Origin: an uncultured Alistipes sp.
GTDB taxonomy: Bacteria; Bacteroidota; Bacteroidia; Bacteroidales; UBA932
DNA length: 64,000 bases
NCBI GenBank assembly: GCA_900544175.1
Contig: UQUN01000010.1
Coordinates: 6,481 to 70,480, forward strand
Reading direction: 5' to 3'
Shown piece after piece: positions 8,580-17,421 of this stretch (position 1 is its first letter; every line of letters begins with the position of its first letter). The position numbers and the translations under genes were made by a program. The notes under the pieces were generated by a model that was not told the origin of the DNA, did no database searches, and worked only from the letters and a program-made list of their open reading frames with translations.

Positions 8580-9929
8580 ATGAAGACAAAGGCTATTATG
8601 GCGGCATTGATGCTCCTTGCGTTCTCCATGACGGAGTCGGCCGCCCAGCGTTACGAGGGCGTGGTTGACAAGACCGTGGCCATTGTGGGAAACAGTGTTA
8701 TCCTGCTTTCCGATGTAGAGGCTCAGGCTTTGGCCAGACAGAGCTACGGCCTTTCATCCGACAGATGCAGTACGCTGGAGGAGATGCTGGTAGTGAAGCT
8801 GCTGTACACCCAGGCCGTTCTGGACAGCCTTGCGGTCAATCAGGACATGCTCAATGCCTCCCTCAGTGAAAGGGTTGACTACGAGCTGTCAATGCATGGA
8901 GGCGAGGAAGGTGTCGAGCAATATTACGGCAAGCCGCTCCATGTTCTCAGGAATGAGTGGAGGAACGATATGATGGAGCAGAATCTTGCCGGGGAGATGC
9001 GCAGGAACATAGCCGGCAAGATAGGGGAAGTGACACCGCGGGAGGTCGAGCAGTATTACAAACGGATACCGAAGGACAGTCTTCCTGTGATACCGACGAA
9101 GTACCAGTTCAGCCAGATAGTCATATATCCCAACGTGGAAAGAGCCGAGATGGAGGTACGCGAGCGTCTTCTGGAATTCCGCCAGAGAGTGATTGACGGT
9201 GAGAAGTTCTCGTTGTTGGCGACACTTTACTCGGAGGACAACAGCGCCATGCGCGGTGGAGAGCTCGGCATGACGTCCAAGTCCTTTTTCTGGCCGGAAT
9301 TCAGCGATGCCGCCATGTCCCTGAAGCCTGGGCAGGTATCTCCGATAGTGCAGACTCCGGACGGCTTTCATCTGATACAGCTGATAGAACGTAAGGGGGA
9401 TATGTTCAATGCCCGCCATATATTGCTCAAGCCGAGGTATACACGGGAGGACCGGGATTCGGCTTTCCTGCGTCTGGACTCCATACGCAATGTCATATTG
9501 ACGGACAGCATCACGTTCGAGCAGGCTGCCAAGAAGTATTCGGAGGATCCTAAGACAAGAACCAACGGAGGGCTGGTGTCGGATCCCATGACAGGAGCAC
9601 CCTTTTTTGCTGTGGACGAACTTAAGGCCAACGAGTACGAAGTGCTGCGCAATATGAAGGAGGGAGATGTGTCGGGACCTATAGAGTCTACGGACAATGA
9701 GGGACGGAACGGCAATACGGTGTACAAGATCCTGCGTCTGGATAAAGTCCGTCCTGCCCATACGGCTACTTACAATGACGATTTCGATGTCCTTCTGGAC
9801 CATGCGACCAATCAGAAGGCCATGGATGCCATAGAACAGTTTATACAGGACAAGCAGCAGACCACGTACATAGTGATTGATCCTATTTTCCAGAAATGTG
9901 TTTTTCAACGTGAAGGATGGCTGAAATGA
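8580..9929 (+). CDS. surA: Peptidyl-prolyl cis-trans isomerase SurA
   Basis: Periplasmic chaperone and isomerase for outer-membrane proteins, 449 aa. Signal peptide ends near ESAAQ. The SurA N-terminal chaperone domain (about 24-165) contains VAIVGNSVILLSDVEAQA. Two parvulin domains follow: about 172-275 (YQFSQIVIYP to GFHLIQLIER) and about 280-390 (FNARHILLKP to VYKILRLDKV). Starts one base after the preceding SurA-like lipoprotein and overlaps the next gene at its stop, giving a tight three-gene envelope operon. Confidence 0.94.
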   Translation: MKTKAIMAALMLLAFSMTESAAQRYEGVVDKTVAIVGNSVILLSDVEAQALARQSYGLSSDRCSTLEEMLVVKLLYTQAVLDSLAVNQDMLNASLSERVDYELSMHGGEEGVEQYYGKPLHVLRNEWRNDMMEQNLAGEMRRNIAGKIGEVTPREVEQYYKRIPKDSLPVIPTKYQFSQIVIYPNVERAEMEVRERLLEFRQRVIDGEKFSLLATLYSEDNSAMRGGELGMTSKSFFWPEFSDAAMSLKPGQVSPIVQTPDGFHLIQLIERKGDMFNARHILLKPRYTREDRDSAFLRLDSIRNVILTDSITFEQAAKKYSEDPKTRTNGGLVSDPMTGAPFFAVDELKANEYEVLRNMKEGDVSGPIESTDNEGRNGNTVYKILRLDKVRPAHTATYNDDFDVLLDHATNQKAMDAIEQFIQDKQQTTYIVIDPIFQKCVFQREGWLK

Positions 9930-11866
9930 GACGTTCTGTATCTTTGGTATCATTGCTCCTTCTCTCCCTGATGTCTGTCTGCGGGCAGGAGACCAGGGAT
10001 TCGCTTGTGCGTCTCCTGTCTGCGGACAGGGCAAGACTGGTGGAAATAGGTGGGGTGGAGTACCGTAAGGTAGTAGGCCATGCGGTGTTTTTCCATAACA
10101 ATACTTACCTTAAGTGTGACAGTGCGTACTGGAATGTGAACGGGCAGTATATAGATGCTATAGGCAGGGTCCGTATCGAGCAGGAGAATACCATGCTCAC
10201 CGGAGACAGTCTCAGGTATGTCATCCATGAAAATACGGCCAAGTTCCGTGGCCATCTTGTCCAGCTCATGGATCGCGACAGCAATGTCCTGAGGACCAAT
10301 TATCTTGATTACAATACCAAGGACAGTGTCGCGACTTTCTTTAAAGGAGGAGCCATGCGTGACAGTTCCGGAAACATCATAGAAAGCATGCGCGGCAGGT
10401 ATGAGTCAAGGATCCGGACTTTCGAGTTTGTAGACCGTGTCGAGATGTTTTCGGACAGCATGTTCTTCAAGTGCGACCGTCTTGTGTATGACTCGCGCAG
10501 CAATGTGGCGGATTTTTATGGCAATACGGAGGGCTGGTACGATGTGAACCATATTTCATCGGGAGCAGGCTGGTATGACAGGGGGAATGAGAAGTTGTTT
10601 TTCAGGGACGATGTCCATATATTGACGGAGGATTACGAGCTGTGGTGCGATACGTTGAACTATGACAGGATGACTGAGTTCTCGCATCTTCTCGGCAATG
10701 TGCAGCTTACCGATACGGTTGACAATGTCGTGGTTCTGGGAGGCGAGCTGTTCTATTGGAACGATCCGCGCAAGGCTGAGGTCTACCGTGATCCCGCCCT
10801 TGTTCTGGTGGAGGAGAATGAGGCGGGAGAGCGGGACTCGGTATTCATGGCGGCCGACATGATGAGATATTATACCCAGAGAATGTTCGAGGTGGACAGT
10901 GCTGTGGCAGCTGCGGCCAGACAGAGGTATGAGGATGCTTTGGTCGATCCGCTCGCCCCGCCGCCGTCTGCGTCAAGTACGCAGACTTCTACTGAAAACA
11001 AGACTGCCGGCAAAGGTATGTCTCCGGACTCATCGGCCGTACAGGATTCTCTTTCAATTTCCGGAGGCGGTATGCCGGGTGTCACGGACTCGCTCGCGGT
11101 TCAGGACTCAGTGGCGGTGGATTCGGCTGCGGTGCAGTTGGACACCACGGAAGTCAGTTTCGTGGAGGCGTACCATAACGTCAGGATATACAGGAACGAT
11201 ATGCAGGTACGCTGTGACTCGATGCTGTTCTCATCGCTTGACTCCATCGCGAGGCTTTATGTAAGTCCGGTCATATGGTATGAGACGAAAACGCAGATCA
11301 CGGCTGACAGTATGCAGTTTCTCATACGTAACGAGACTTTGGACAAGGGTCTGCTTTTCTCCAATGCCTTTGTCATATCCGAGGAGGAGGCCGGACGCTA
11401 TTATCATCAGATCAAGTCTCCGGAGATGACCGGATATTTCAAGGACGGCCAGATATCGCGTTTCGATGCTCTCGGAGGAGTTACGGCGATGTTCTATGTA
11501 TCTGAGGATTCTGTGATAACGACCATGAACCAGAAGGAGTGCCGTCTTATGACCGGACGCATGAAGGACGGGCAGGTCCAGAGGGTGCTTTATAACGAGA
11601 ATGTCAAGAGCGACGCATATCCTGTCAGGGAGCTGACGCCGGACATGATGCAGTTGAGGGATTTCAACTGGAAGCCGGACCAGCGTCCCGACTCGCGTTA
11701 CAGTGTTACGGCGCGTCCTGTACGGGCCTCCATCAGGAATGAACTGGTCCCTTCGCCATATTTCCCTCAGTTCAGGTATACCGAACAGTATTTCAGCGGA
11801 TATATGAAGTCCGTAATGTCGGAGATAGAGCGTAGAAAGCCGCTGATTTGGATAGGAAAAGAGTAA
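9926..11866 (+). CDS. Large OstA/LptA-like periplasmic protein
   Basis: 646 aa from ATG 9926, which overlaps the surA stop as ATGA and has GAAGGA 9 bases upstream; an in-frame ATG at 9917 would add three residues. Signal peptide MRRSVSLVSLLLLSLMS. Repeated short beta segments such as LKCDSAYWNVNGQYIDAIG and MLTGDSLRYVI are the OstA/LptA pattern, the fold that carries lipopolysaccharide to the outer membrane. About residues 335-405 form a low-complexity Ser/Asp/Val linker (DSLAVQDSVAVDS), then the OstA pattern resumes. Much longer than E. coli LptA, as usual in Bacteroidota. The SurA neighbours support an outer-membrane assembly role. Confidence 0.88.
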   Translation: MRRSVSLVSLLLLSLMSVCGQETRDSLVRLLSADRARLVEIGGVEYRKVVGHAVFFHNNTYLKCDSAYWNVNGQYIDAIGRVRIEQENTMLTGDSLRYVIHENTAKFRGHLVQLMDRDSNVLRTNYLDYNTKDSVATFFKGGAMRDSSGNIIESMRGRYESRIRTFEFVDRVEMFSDSMFFKCDRLVYDSRSNVADFYGNTEGWYDVNHISSGAGWYDRGNEKLFFRDDVHILTEDYELWCDTLNYDRMTEFSHLLGNVQLTDTVDNVVVLGGELFYWNDPRKAEVYRDPALVLVEENEAGERDSVFMAADMMRYYTQRMFEVDSAVAAAARQRYEDALVDPLAPPPSASSTQTSTENKTAGKGMSPDSSAVQDSLSISGGGMPGVTDSLAVQDSVAVDSAAVQLDTTEVSFVEAYHNVRIYRNDMQVRCDSMLFSSLDSIARLYVSPVIWYETKTQITADSMQFLIRNETLDKGLLFSNAFVISEEEAGRYYHQIKSPEMTGYFKDGQISRFDALGGVTAMFYVSEDSVITTMNQKECRLMTGRMKDGQVQRVLYNENVKSDAYPVRELTPDMMQLRDFNWKPDQRPDSRYSVTARPVRASIRNELVPSPYFPQFRYTEQYFSGYMKSVMSEIERRKPLIWIGKE

Positions 11867-11874
11867 ATTATTCT

Positions 11875-11908
11875 TACATTTGTAAGTTATTTCATAAATA
11901 CAAATGTA
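11875..11908 (+). promoter_or_regulatory. Inverted repeat over the hutH promoter and start
   Basis: TACATTTGTA (11875-11884) and TACAAATGTA (11899-11908) are perfect 10-bp complements 14 bases apart. The left arm contains a -7 box (TACATTTG, 11875-11882) and the right arm reaches the first base of the hutH ATG. A TTTG at 11847-11850 lies 24 bases upstream, longer than ideal. It could be an operator for hut control or an RNA hairpin that hides the start. Confidence 0.55.
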
Positions 11909-13404
11909 TGAAACAGTTTGATATAGATACTCTTATCCATTCTATGGACGATGTGAGGTCCTTGTTGGACCCTGAATGCAGGCTGCATCTGGGTGAGGAA
12001 GCCCGTAAAAGAATCAGAAAATGCCGGGATTACCTGGACAGGCGTATGGAGGCCCAGAAAGCTCCCATCTACGGAGTGACCACGGGATTCGGCTCGCTTT
12101 GTAATGTCTCTGTGGACAAGGACCAGCTTTCACAGCTTCAGAAAAATCTGGTGATGTCCCATGCCTGCGGAGTCGGTGATGAGGTGCGTCCGGAGATAGT
12201 GCGTCTCATGATAGCCCTCAAGGTAAAGTCCCTTGCATACGGATATTCGGGAGTTCGTGTAGAAACGGTGGAGAGGCTTGTTGACTTTTTCAACGAGGGC
12301 GTGACTCCGGTGGTATACCAGCAGGGTTCTCTCGGAGCTTCAGGCGACCTGGCTCCTTTGGCCAATATGTGCCTTCCCCTTATAGGGCTTGGCGAGTTTG
12401 ATTATAAAGGAAAAAGATACCCCGGTTCGGAACTGGAGAGGATGTTCGGATGGAAACCGCTCACACTGGCGTCCAAGGAAGGTCTCGCCCTTCTGAACGG
12501 TACTCAGTTCATGCTGGCCCATGCCGTATGGTGCATCATCAGGGCAGAGCATATATCCGCAGCGGCCGACAAGATCGCCACTGTTTCACTTGAGGCATTC
12601 AACGGCCGCAAGGAACCGTTCACTCCGGGCGTGCATGCAGTACGTCCTCACAAGGGGCAGATGGAGACGGCACGGGTAATCCTCAATTATCTTCAGGGAA
12701 GTGAACTTATCGACGGTCCCGGCAAGGAGGTTCAGGATCCATATTCTTTCCGTTGTGTGCCCCAGGTGCACGGAGCGTCGAAGGATGCCATCGCTTATGT
12801 GGAGAGCGTCTTCATGACTGAGGTCAACAGTGCGACCGACAATCCGACCGTCCTGCCTGACGAGGATCAGGTCATTTCGGCCGGCAACTTCCACGGGCAG
12901 CCTCTGTCGATTACCCTTGATTTTCTGGCCATAGCCCTTGCAGAGCTCGGATCGATTTCCGAACGCCGTACATACCAGCTCATTTCCGGCAAGAGAGGCT
13001 TGCCGTCATTCCTGGTGGCCAAGTCCGGTCTCAACTCCGGTTTCATGATACCTCAGTATGCCGCTGCTTCTGTCGTCAGCCAGAACAAGCAGCTGTGTAC
13101 TCCATGTGTAGTGGATACCATCGATTCTTCGCAGGGTCAGGAGGACCATGTCAGCATGGGTGCCAACGCAGCCACCAAATGTGTCCGCGTAGTTGAGAAT
13201 GTGGAGAAGATACTTGGTATAGAGATGCTCAACGCGGCTCAGGCTCTTGAGTTCCGTCACCGCGCCGGTGCAGGCAAGTCATCACCTGTCATCGAGCGTT
13301 TCTTCGATGAATACCGTAAGACTGTTCCTTTTGTCGAGGAGGATACAGTCATGTATACCAGGATCAAGGATTCAATTGAATTTATAAGGAAAGCCGAATT
13401 TTAA
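11908..13404 (+). CDS. hutH: Histidine ammonia-lyase
   Basis: Converts L-histidine to trans-urocanate and ammonia, the first step of histidine use. 498 aa. The MIO cofactor forms from Ala144-Ser145-Gly146 in GSLGASGDLAP. Other family marks: YGVTTGFG near residue 52 and NSATDNP. The start is ATG 11908; a frame extended to 11848 begins with TTG inside the promoter. hutI starts 5 bases after the stop. Confidence 0.97.
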   Translation: MKQFDIDTLIHSMDDVRSLLDPECRLHLGEEARKRIRKCRDYLDRRMEAQKAPIYGVTTGFGSLCNVSVDKDQLSQLQKNLVMSHACGVGDEVRPEIVRLMIALKVKSLAYGYSGVRVETVERLVDFFNEGVTPVVYQQGSLGASGDLAPLANMCLPLIGLGEFDYKGKRYPGSELERMFGWKPLTLASKEGLALLNGTQFMLAHAVWCIIRAEHISAAADKIATVSLEAFNGRKEPFTPGVHAVRPHKGQMETARVILNYLQGSELIDGPGKEVQDPYSFRCVPQVHGASKDAIAYVESVFMTEVNSATDNPTVLPDEDQVISAGNFHGQPLSITLDFLAIALAELGSISERRTYQLISGKRGLPSFLVAKSGLNSGFMIPQYAAASVVSQNKQLCTPCVVDTIDSSQGQEDHVSMGANAATKCVRVVENVEKILGIEMLNAAQALEFRHRAGAGKSSPVIERFFDEYRKTVPFVEEDTVMYTRIKDSIEFIRKAEF

Positions 13405-13409
13405 GGAAG

Positions 13410-14672
13410 ATGTCGCTTTTTATAAAGAATATAAAGAAGCTTGTCAATGCAAGGGCGCAGTCTGTTTCCTCTCCGTTGAAGGGGAAGGAGATGGACTCCC
13501 TCCCTTGTATCGAGGATGCATGGCTGCTGACGGAAAAGGACCGGATAGCCCGTATGGGACGTATGTGCGATCTTGCTCCGGAAAGTATGGAAGCTATAGA
13601 GGACGTGGCCGATGAGGTCATCGATGCGTCCGGCAGGATGGTTTTCCCTTCGTACTGCGACTCCCATACTCATCTGGTATATGCCGGAAGCCGTGAGATG
13701 GAGTTCATGGACAAGCTCCGCGGTCTGTCGTATCAGGAGATAGCCCGTCGTGGAGGCGGTATTCTGAATTCTGTGGAGCTGTTGCATAACACTTCAGAGG
13801 AGGACCTGCTTCGCCAGACTCTGGTGCGGGCGTGGGAGATTGTATCTCTTGGTACCGGGGCAGTGGAGATCAAGAGCGGTTACGGGCTGACCGTGGAAGA
13901 TGAGGTGAAGATGCTCCGCGTGGCCCGAAGAGTGGAGGAGGAGACTCCGCTGAGAGTGCGTACCACATTTCTTGGTGCGCATGCCGTTCCGGCAAGATAC
14001 AAGGGAAACAGAGAAGGTTATGTGGATGAGATAATCCGCGATATCATGCCTGCCGTTGCAGCCGAGGGACTGGCGGATTATGTGGATATATTTGTCGAGG
14101 AGGGATTTTTTACCGTGGAGGACGCTTCCAGGATATTCGAATCCGCAGCGAAGTACGGCATGACCCCGAAAGTTCACGCCAATCAGATGAGTTTCTCTGG
14201 CGGTGTACAGGTCGGAGTCAAGTATGGCGCGGCATCCGTAGATCATCTGGAGTTTACCGGTCCCGAGGAATTCAAGGTCCTGCAGGGCAGCAGTACCATT
14301 GCCACACTGCTGCCGGGCGCCACATTTTTCCTGGATATGGACTATCCGAAAGCCAAGGAGATGCAGGAATACAGCCTGCCCCTGGCTATCGCTTCCAACT
14401 ACAATCCAGGCTCCTGCCCGTCAGGAGACATGAAATTCATGATGGCCCTGGCAATGATCAAGATGCGGCTTACACCGGAGACTGTGCTCAATGCAGCTAC
14501 CGTCAACGGGGCGTTTGCCATGGGCGTGAGTGAGGATTACGGTTCCATCACAGTGGGCAAGAAGGCGTCATTCTTCATCACCAGAAAGATACCCTCCTAT
14601 GAGTTCATACCGTATTCATTTACCTCGCAACTTATAGAAGACATTATACTTAATGGGAAAATATACAGATAG
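13410..14672 (+). CDS. hutI: Imidazolonepropionase
   Basis: Metal-dependent amidohydrolase that opens imidazolone propionate to N-formimino-L-glutamate; 420 aa. Visible metal ligands are the HTH of SHTHLVYAGSRE near residue 85 and HANQMSF near 257; AVEIKSGYGL is a family signature. AAGGAAG just before the ATG serves as ribosome site. Second gene of the hut operon. Confidence 0.96.
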   Translation: MSLFIKNIKKLVNARAQSVSSPLKGKEMDSLPCIEDAWLLTEKDRIARMGRMCDLAPESMEAIEDVADEVIDASGRMVFPSYCDSHTHLVYAGSREMEFMDKLRGLSYQEIARRGGGILNSVELLHNTSEEDLLRQTLVRAWEIVSLGTGAVEIKSGYGLTVEDEVKMLRVARRVEEETPLRVRTTFLGAHAVPARYKGNREGYVDEIIRDIMPAVAAEGLADYVDIFVEEGFFTVEDASRIFESAAKYGMTPKVHANQMSFSGGVQVGVKYGAASVDHLEFTGPEEFKVLQGSSTIATLLPGATFFLDMDYPKAKEMQEYSLPLAIASNYNPGSCPSGDMKFMMALAMIKMRLTPETVLNAATVNGAFAMGVSEDYGSITVGKKASFFITRKIPSYEFIPYSFTSQLIEDIILNGKIYR

Positions 14673-14683
14673 AAAAATAGATT

Positions 14684-16381
14684 ATGACAAGAAAACTTAT
14701 TGAGTGCGTCCCCAATTTCAGCGAGGGACGCGATATGCAGGTTATCAAGCAGATAACAGACGCAGCCGAGAGTGTCGAAGGCGTAAGGCTGCTCGATGTC
14801 GACCCGGGTGCCGCCACCAACAGGACGGTGGTGACATTCGTAGGCGAACCGGAAAAGGTCATGGAGGCCGCTTTCCGTGCCGTGAAAAAGGCTTCTGAGC
14901 TCATAGACATGAGGCATCATCATGGTGAGCATCCCAGAATGGGAGCTACGGACGTATGCCCTCTCGTACCTATTGCAGGTGTCACTATGGAGGAGTGCGT
15001 GGAATATGCCCGCAGTCTTGCAAAAAGGATAGGTGATGAACTCGGTATTCCTGTATTCTGCTATGAGAGTGCGGCATTTGTTCCCGAGAGAAGGAATCTG
15101 GCAGTATGCCGCAGCGGCGAGTACGAAGGGTTGGCAAAGAGATTTGAGGATGGGGTGAAGCCAGACTTCGGTCCGGCCGTAATCGATGACTATACTGCCC
15201 GTACAGGAGCCACTGCAGTGGGTGCAAGGGATTTTCTTGTAGCGATCAACTATAATCTGAATACCACTTCTACGCGCAGGGCCAACTCCATAGCATTTGA
15301 CGTGCGCGAGAAAGGACGTAAGAAGAGAGAGGGGGATCCCATTACAGGCAAGGTGGTGAAGGATGAGAACGGCAATGTCGTATGGATTCCCGGTACACTG
15401 AAGGGCTGCAAGGCCATAGGCTGGTATATAGAGGAGTACGGTATCGCTCAGGTGTCGATGAATGTCACCAATATCAATGTGACTCCTGTGCATGTAGCTT
15501 TCGATGAGGTATGTGAGAAAGCCCATGCCCGCGGCATCAGGGTGACCGGTTCCGAGATAGTAGGTCTCATTCCCAAGAAAGTGCTCATCGATGCCGGCAA
15601 GCATTATCTGGCGAAACAGAACCGCTCCTGCGGTATTCCTGAGGAGGACATCGTGAAGATCGCCGTCAAGTCCATGGGTCTGGACGACCTGAAGCCATTC
15701 AATCCCCGCGAGAAGGTGATCGAATATATACTTGAGGACAGTGACAAGACTCCCAAGCTGGTAGACCTGACTGTACGTGGCTTTGCCGAGGAGACCTCCC
15801 GTGAGTCTCCGGCTCCAGGCGGCGGATCCATCTCGGCTTATATGGGATCTCTCGGCGCTGCTCTCGGTGCGATGGTTGCCAATCTGTCTTCGCACAAGAG
15901 GGGCTGGGATGACCAGTGCCCCAAGTTCTCCCAGTGGGCTGAGAAAGGGCAGGAACTGATGTACGAGCTGTTGCACCTTGTGGATGAGGATACTGCCGCA
16001 TTCAACCGCATCATGGACGCCATGTCCCTGCCCAAGAAGACCGACGAGGAGAAGGCTGCCCGTGCAGCTGCGATGCAGGATGCCACTCTATATGCTACGG
16101 AGGTGCCATTGAGGACCATGAAGGCTTCTTTCAAGGTTTTCGAACTTGTAGAGGCCATGGCTTCCGAGGGTAATCCCAACTCCGTATCCGATGCAGGTGT
16201 TGGTGCTCTCGCAGCCCGCTCGGCAGTCCTTGGAGCTTTCCTCAACGTCAGGATCAATGCAGCCGGACTGAAAGACCGCGAGAAGGCCGATGCTCTCGTA
16301 GCTGAGGCGTCTGCCATTGCGGAAGAAGCTGTTAAACAAGAGGCTAAGATTATCGAAATCGTTAACTCCAAGATAGGGTAG
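14684..16381 (+). CDS. ftcD: Fused glutamate formiminotransferase / formimino-THF cyclodeaminase
   Basis: Bifunctional folate enzyme of 565 aa. The N-terminal formiminotransferase (about 1-325, CVPNFSEGRD and HHHGEHPRMGATDVCP with the catalytic His) moves the formimino group from formiminoglutamate to tetrahydrofolate. The C-terminal cyclodeaminase (about 355-550, SPAPGGGSISAY) makes 5,10-methenyl-THF and ammonia. The fusion is in one uninterrupted frame. It lies 11 bases after hutI. No urocanate hydratase gene is present in the window. Confidence 0.96.
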   Translation: MTRKLIECVPNFSEGRDMQVIKQITDAAESVEGVRLLDVDPGAATNRTVVTFVGEPEKVMEAAFRAVKKASELIDMRHHHGEHPRMGATDVCPLVPIAGVTMEECVEYARSLAKRIGDELGIPVFCYESAAFVPERRNLAVCRSGEYEGLAKRFEDGVKPDFGPAVIDDYTARTGATAVGARDFLVAINYNLNTTSTRRANSIAFDVREKGRKKREGDPITGKVVKDENGNVVWIPGTLKGCKAIGWYIEEYGIAQVSMNVTNINVTPVHVAFDEVCEKAHARGIRVTGSEIVGLIPKKVLIDAGKHYLAKQNRSCGIPEEDIVKIAVKSMGLDDLKPFNPREKVIEYILEDSDKTPKLVDLTVRGFAEETSRESPAPGGGSISAYMGSLGAALGAMVANLSSHKRGWDDQCPKFSQWAEKGQELMYELLHLVDEDTAAFNRIMDAMSLPKKTDEEKAARAAAMQDATLYATEVPLRTMKASFKVFELVEAMASEGNPNSVSDAGVGALAARSAVLGAFLNVRINAAGLKDREKADALVAEASAIAEEAVKQEAKIIEIVNSKIG

Positions 16382-16393
16382 AGGATCGCTTCT

Positions 16394-16424
16394 TTTGTTT
16401 TTTAGTGCAAAATGTATAATTTTG
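16394..16424 (+). promoter_or_regulatory. Promoter of the fabH-F-Z-G operon
   Basis: TTTG at 16394-16397 and TAATTTTG at 16417-16424, with exactly 19 bases between, match the Bacteroidota -33/-7 consensus. The expected transcript would have a leader of about 25 bases before fabH. Confidence 0.75.
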
Positions 16425-16427
16425 CAC
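16405..16427. promoter_or_regulatory. Perfect palindrome over the fabH -7 box, candidate operator
   Basis: GTGCAAAAT (16405-16413) and ATTTTGCAC (16419-16427) are perfect complements around the 5-base centre GTATA. The -7 box lies inside. A bound repressor would block RNA polymerase. Because GATTTT follows, the same hairpin could also act as a weak ftcD terminator. Confidence 0.6.
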
Positions 16428-16453
16428 GATTTTAACATAAGACAGGCAAGAGT

Positions 16454-17410
16454 ATGAGAATTATAGGAACTGGTAGTGCCCGCCCTTCTAAGGTCGTAAC
16501 AAATGCGATGCTGGAGGATTTTCTGGATACCAGCAACGAGTGGATAGTGACCCGTACGGGTATCAGGGAGAGGCGGCTCATCTCCTCCGAGAGTCTGGAG
16601 GAACTGGCAGCAGCCGCCGCCCGCAGTGCTATGGAGAATGCCGGGATAACACCGGAGCAGGTAGACTTCATAATCTGCTCCAATGTGGTGAACGAGTACG
16701 TGACTCCGGGGTTGGGCTGTGTCGTGCAGGGCATGATAGGTGCTGCCTGTCCCACAGTGGACATCAACTGTGCCTGCACCGGTTTTATCTACGCGCTGGA
16801 CATTGCCGAGGCGTATCTTGCGACCAAGGACATGAGAAACATCCTTATAGTCTGTGCCGAGGAACCGTCCCGCATGATGAACTGGCACGACCGTTCCTCC
16901 TGCATCCTTTTCGGGGATGCGGCCGGGGCAGTGGTTGTCACTAAAGGGGATGACCTCAAGGCCATCCGTGTATCCACCCACTGCAAGGTGGAGGCTCTCT
17001 ACCAGAAGCGCAGACTTCAGCCTACGCCTTTCCTGACCAAGGAGGAGACGGACACTGACGGTGTGGTCATGAACGGTCAGGATGTGTTCAAGCTCGCTGT
17101 ATCATCATCCATCAAGGATATAGACAAGGTGCTGGCCATGGCCGGCATGAAAGCCGATGACATCGACCTGTATGTGCTGCATCAGGCCAATGTGCGTATC
17201 ATCGAGTCCATCCGGCACTTCGTCAATCAGGACAGAAGCAAGTTCCCGTTCAACCTGGACAGGTACGGGAACACTTCTTCCGCATCCATTCCCGCCCTGT
17301 TGGACGATCTTAACAGAGGCAATCAATTGAAAACAGGAGAAATGTTGTTGCTTAGTGCGTTCGGAGCCGGATTCACTACCGGGGCATGTATTCTCCGCTG
17401 GTCAAAGTAA
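16454..17410 (+). CDS. fabH: 3-oxoacyl-ACP synthase III (KAS III)
   Basis: Starts type II fatty-acid synthesis by condensing an acyl-CoA with malonyl-ACP. 318 aa. The Cys-His-Asn triad is visible as Cys108 (NCACTGF), His243 (HQANVRI) and Asn273 (GNTSSASIP), separating it from FabF/FabB enzymes. First gene of the fab operon, with fabF 11 bases after its stop. Confidence 0.97.
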   Translation: MRIIGTGSARPSKVVTNAMLEDFLDTSNEWIVTRTGIRERRLISSESLEELAAAAARSAMENAGITPEQVDFIICSNVVNEYVTPGLGCVVQGMIGAACPTVDINCACTGFIYALDIAEAYLATKDMRNILIVCAEEPSRMMNWHDRSSCILFGDAAGAVVVTKGDDLKAIRVSTHCKVEALYQKRRLQPTPFLTKEETDTDGVVMNGQDVFKLAVSSSIKDIDKVLAMAGMKADDIDLYVLHQANVRIIESIRHFVNQDRSKFPFNLDRYGNTSSASIPALLDDLNRGNQLKTGEMLLLSAFGAGFTTGACILRWSK

Positions 17411-17421
17411 AACAAAACTAT

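Noticed and set aside
14597..15976. A 459-codon minus-strand frame over ftcD
   Set aside because: Antisense to the well-supported ftcD gene and without a recognisable domain or promoter.
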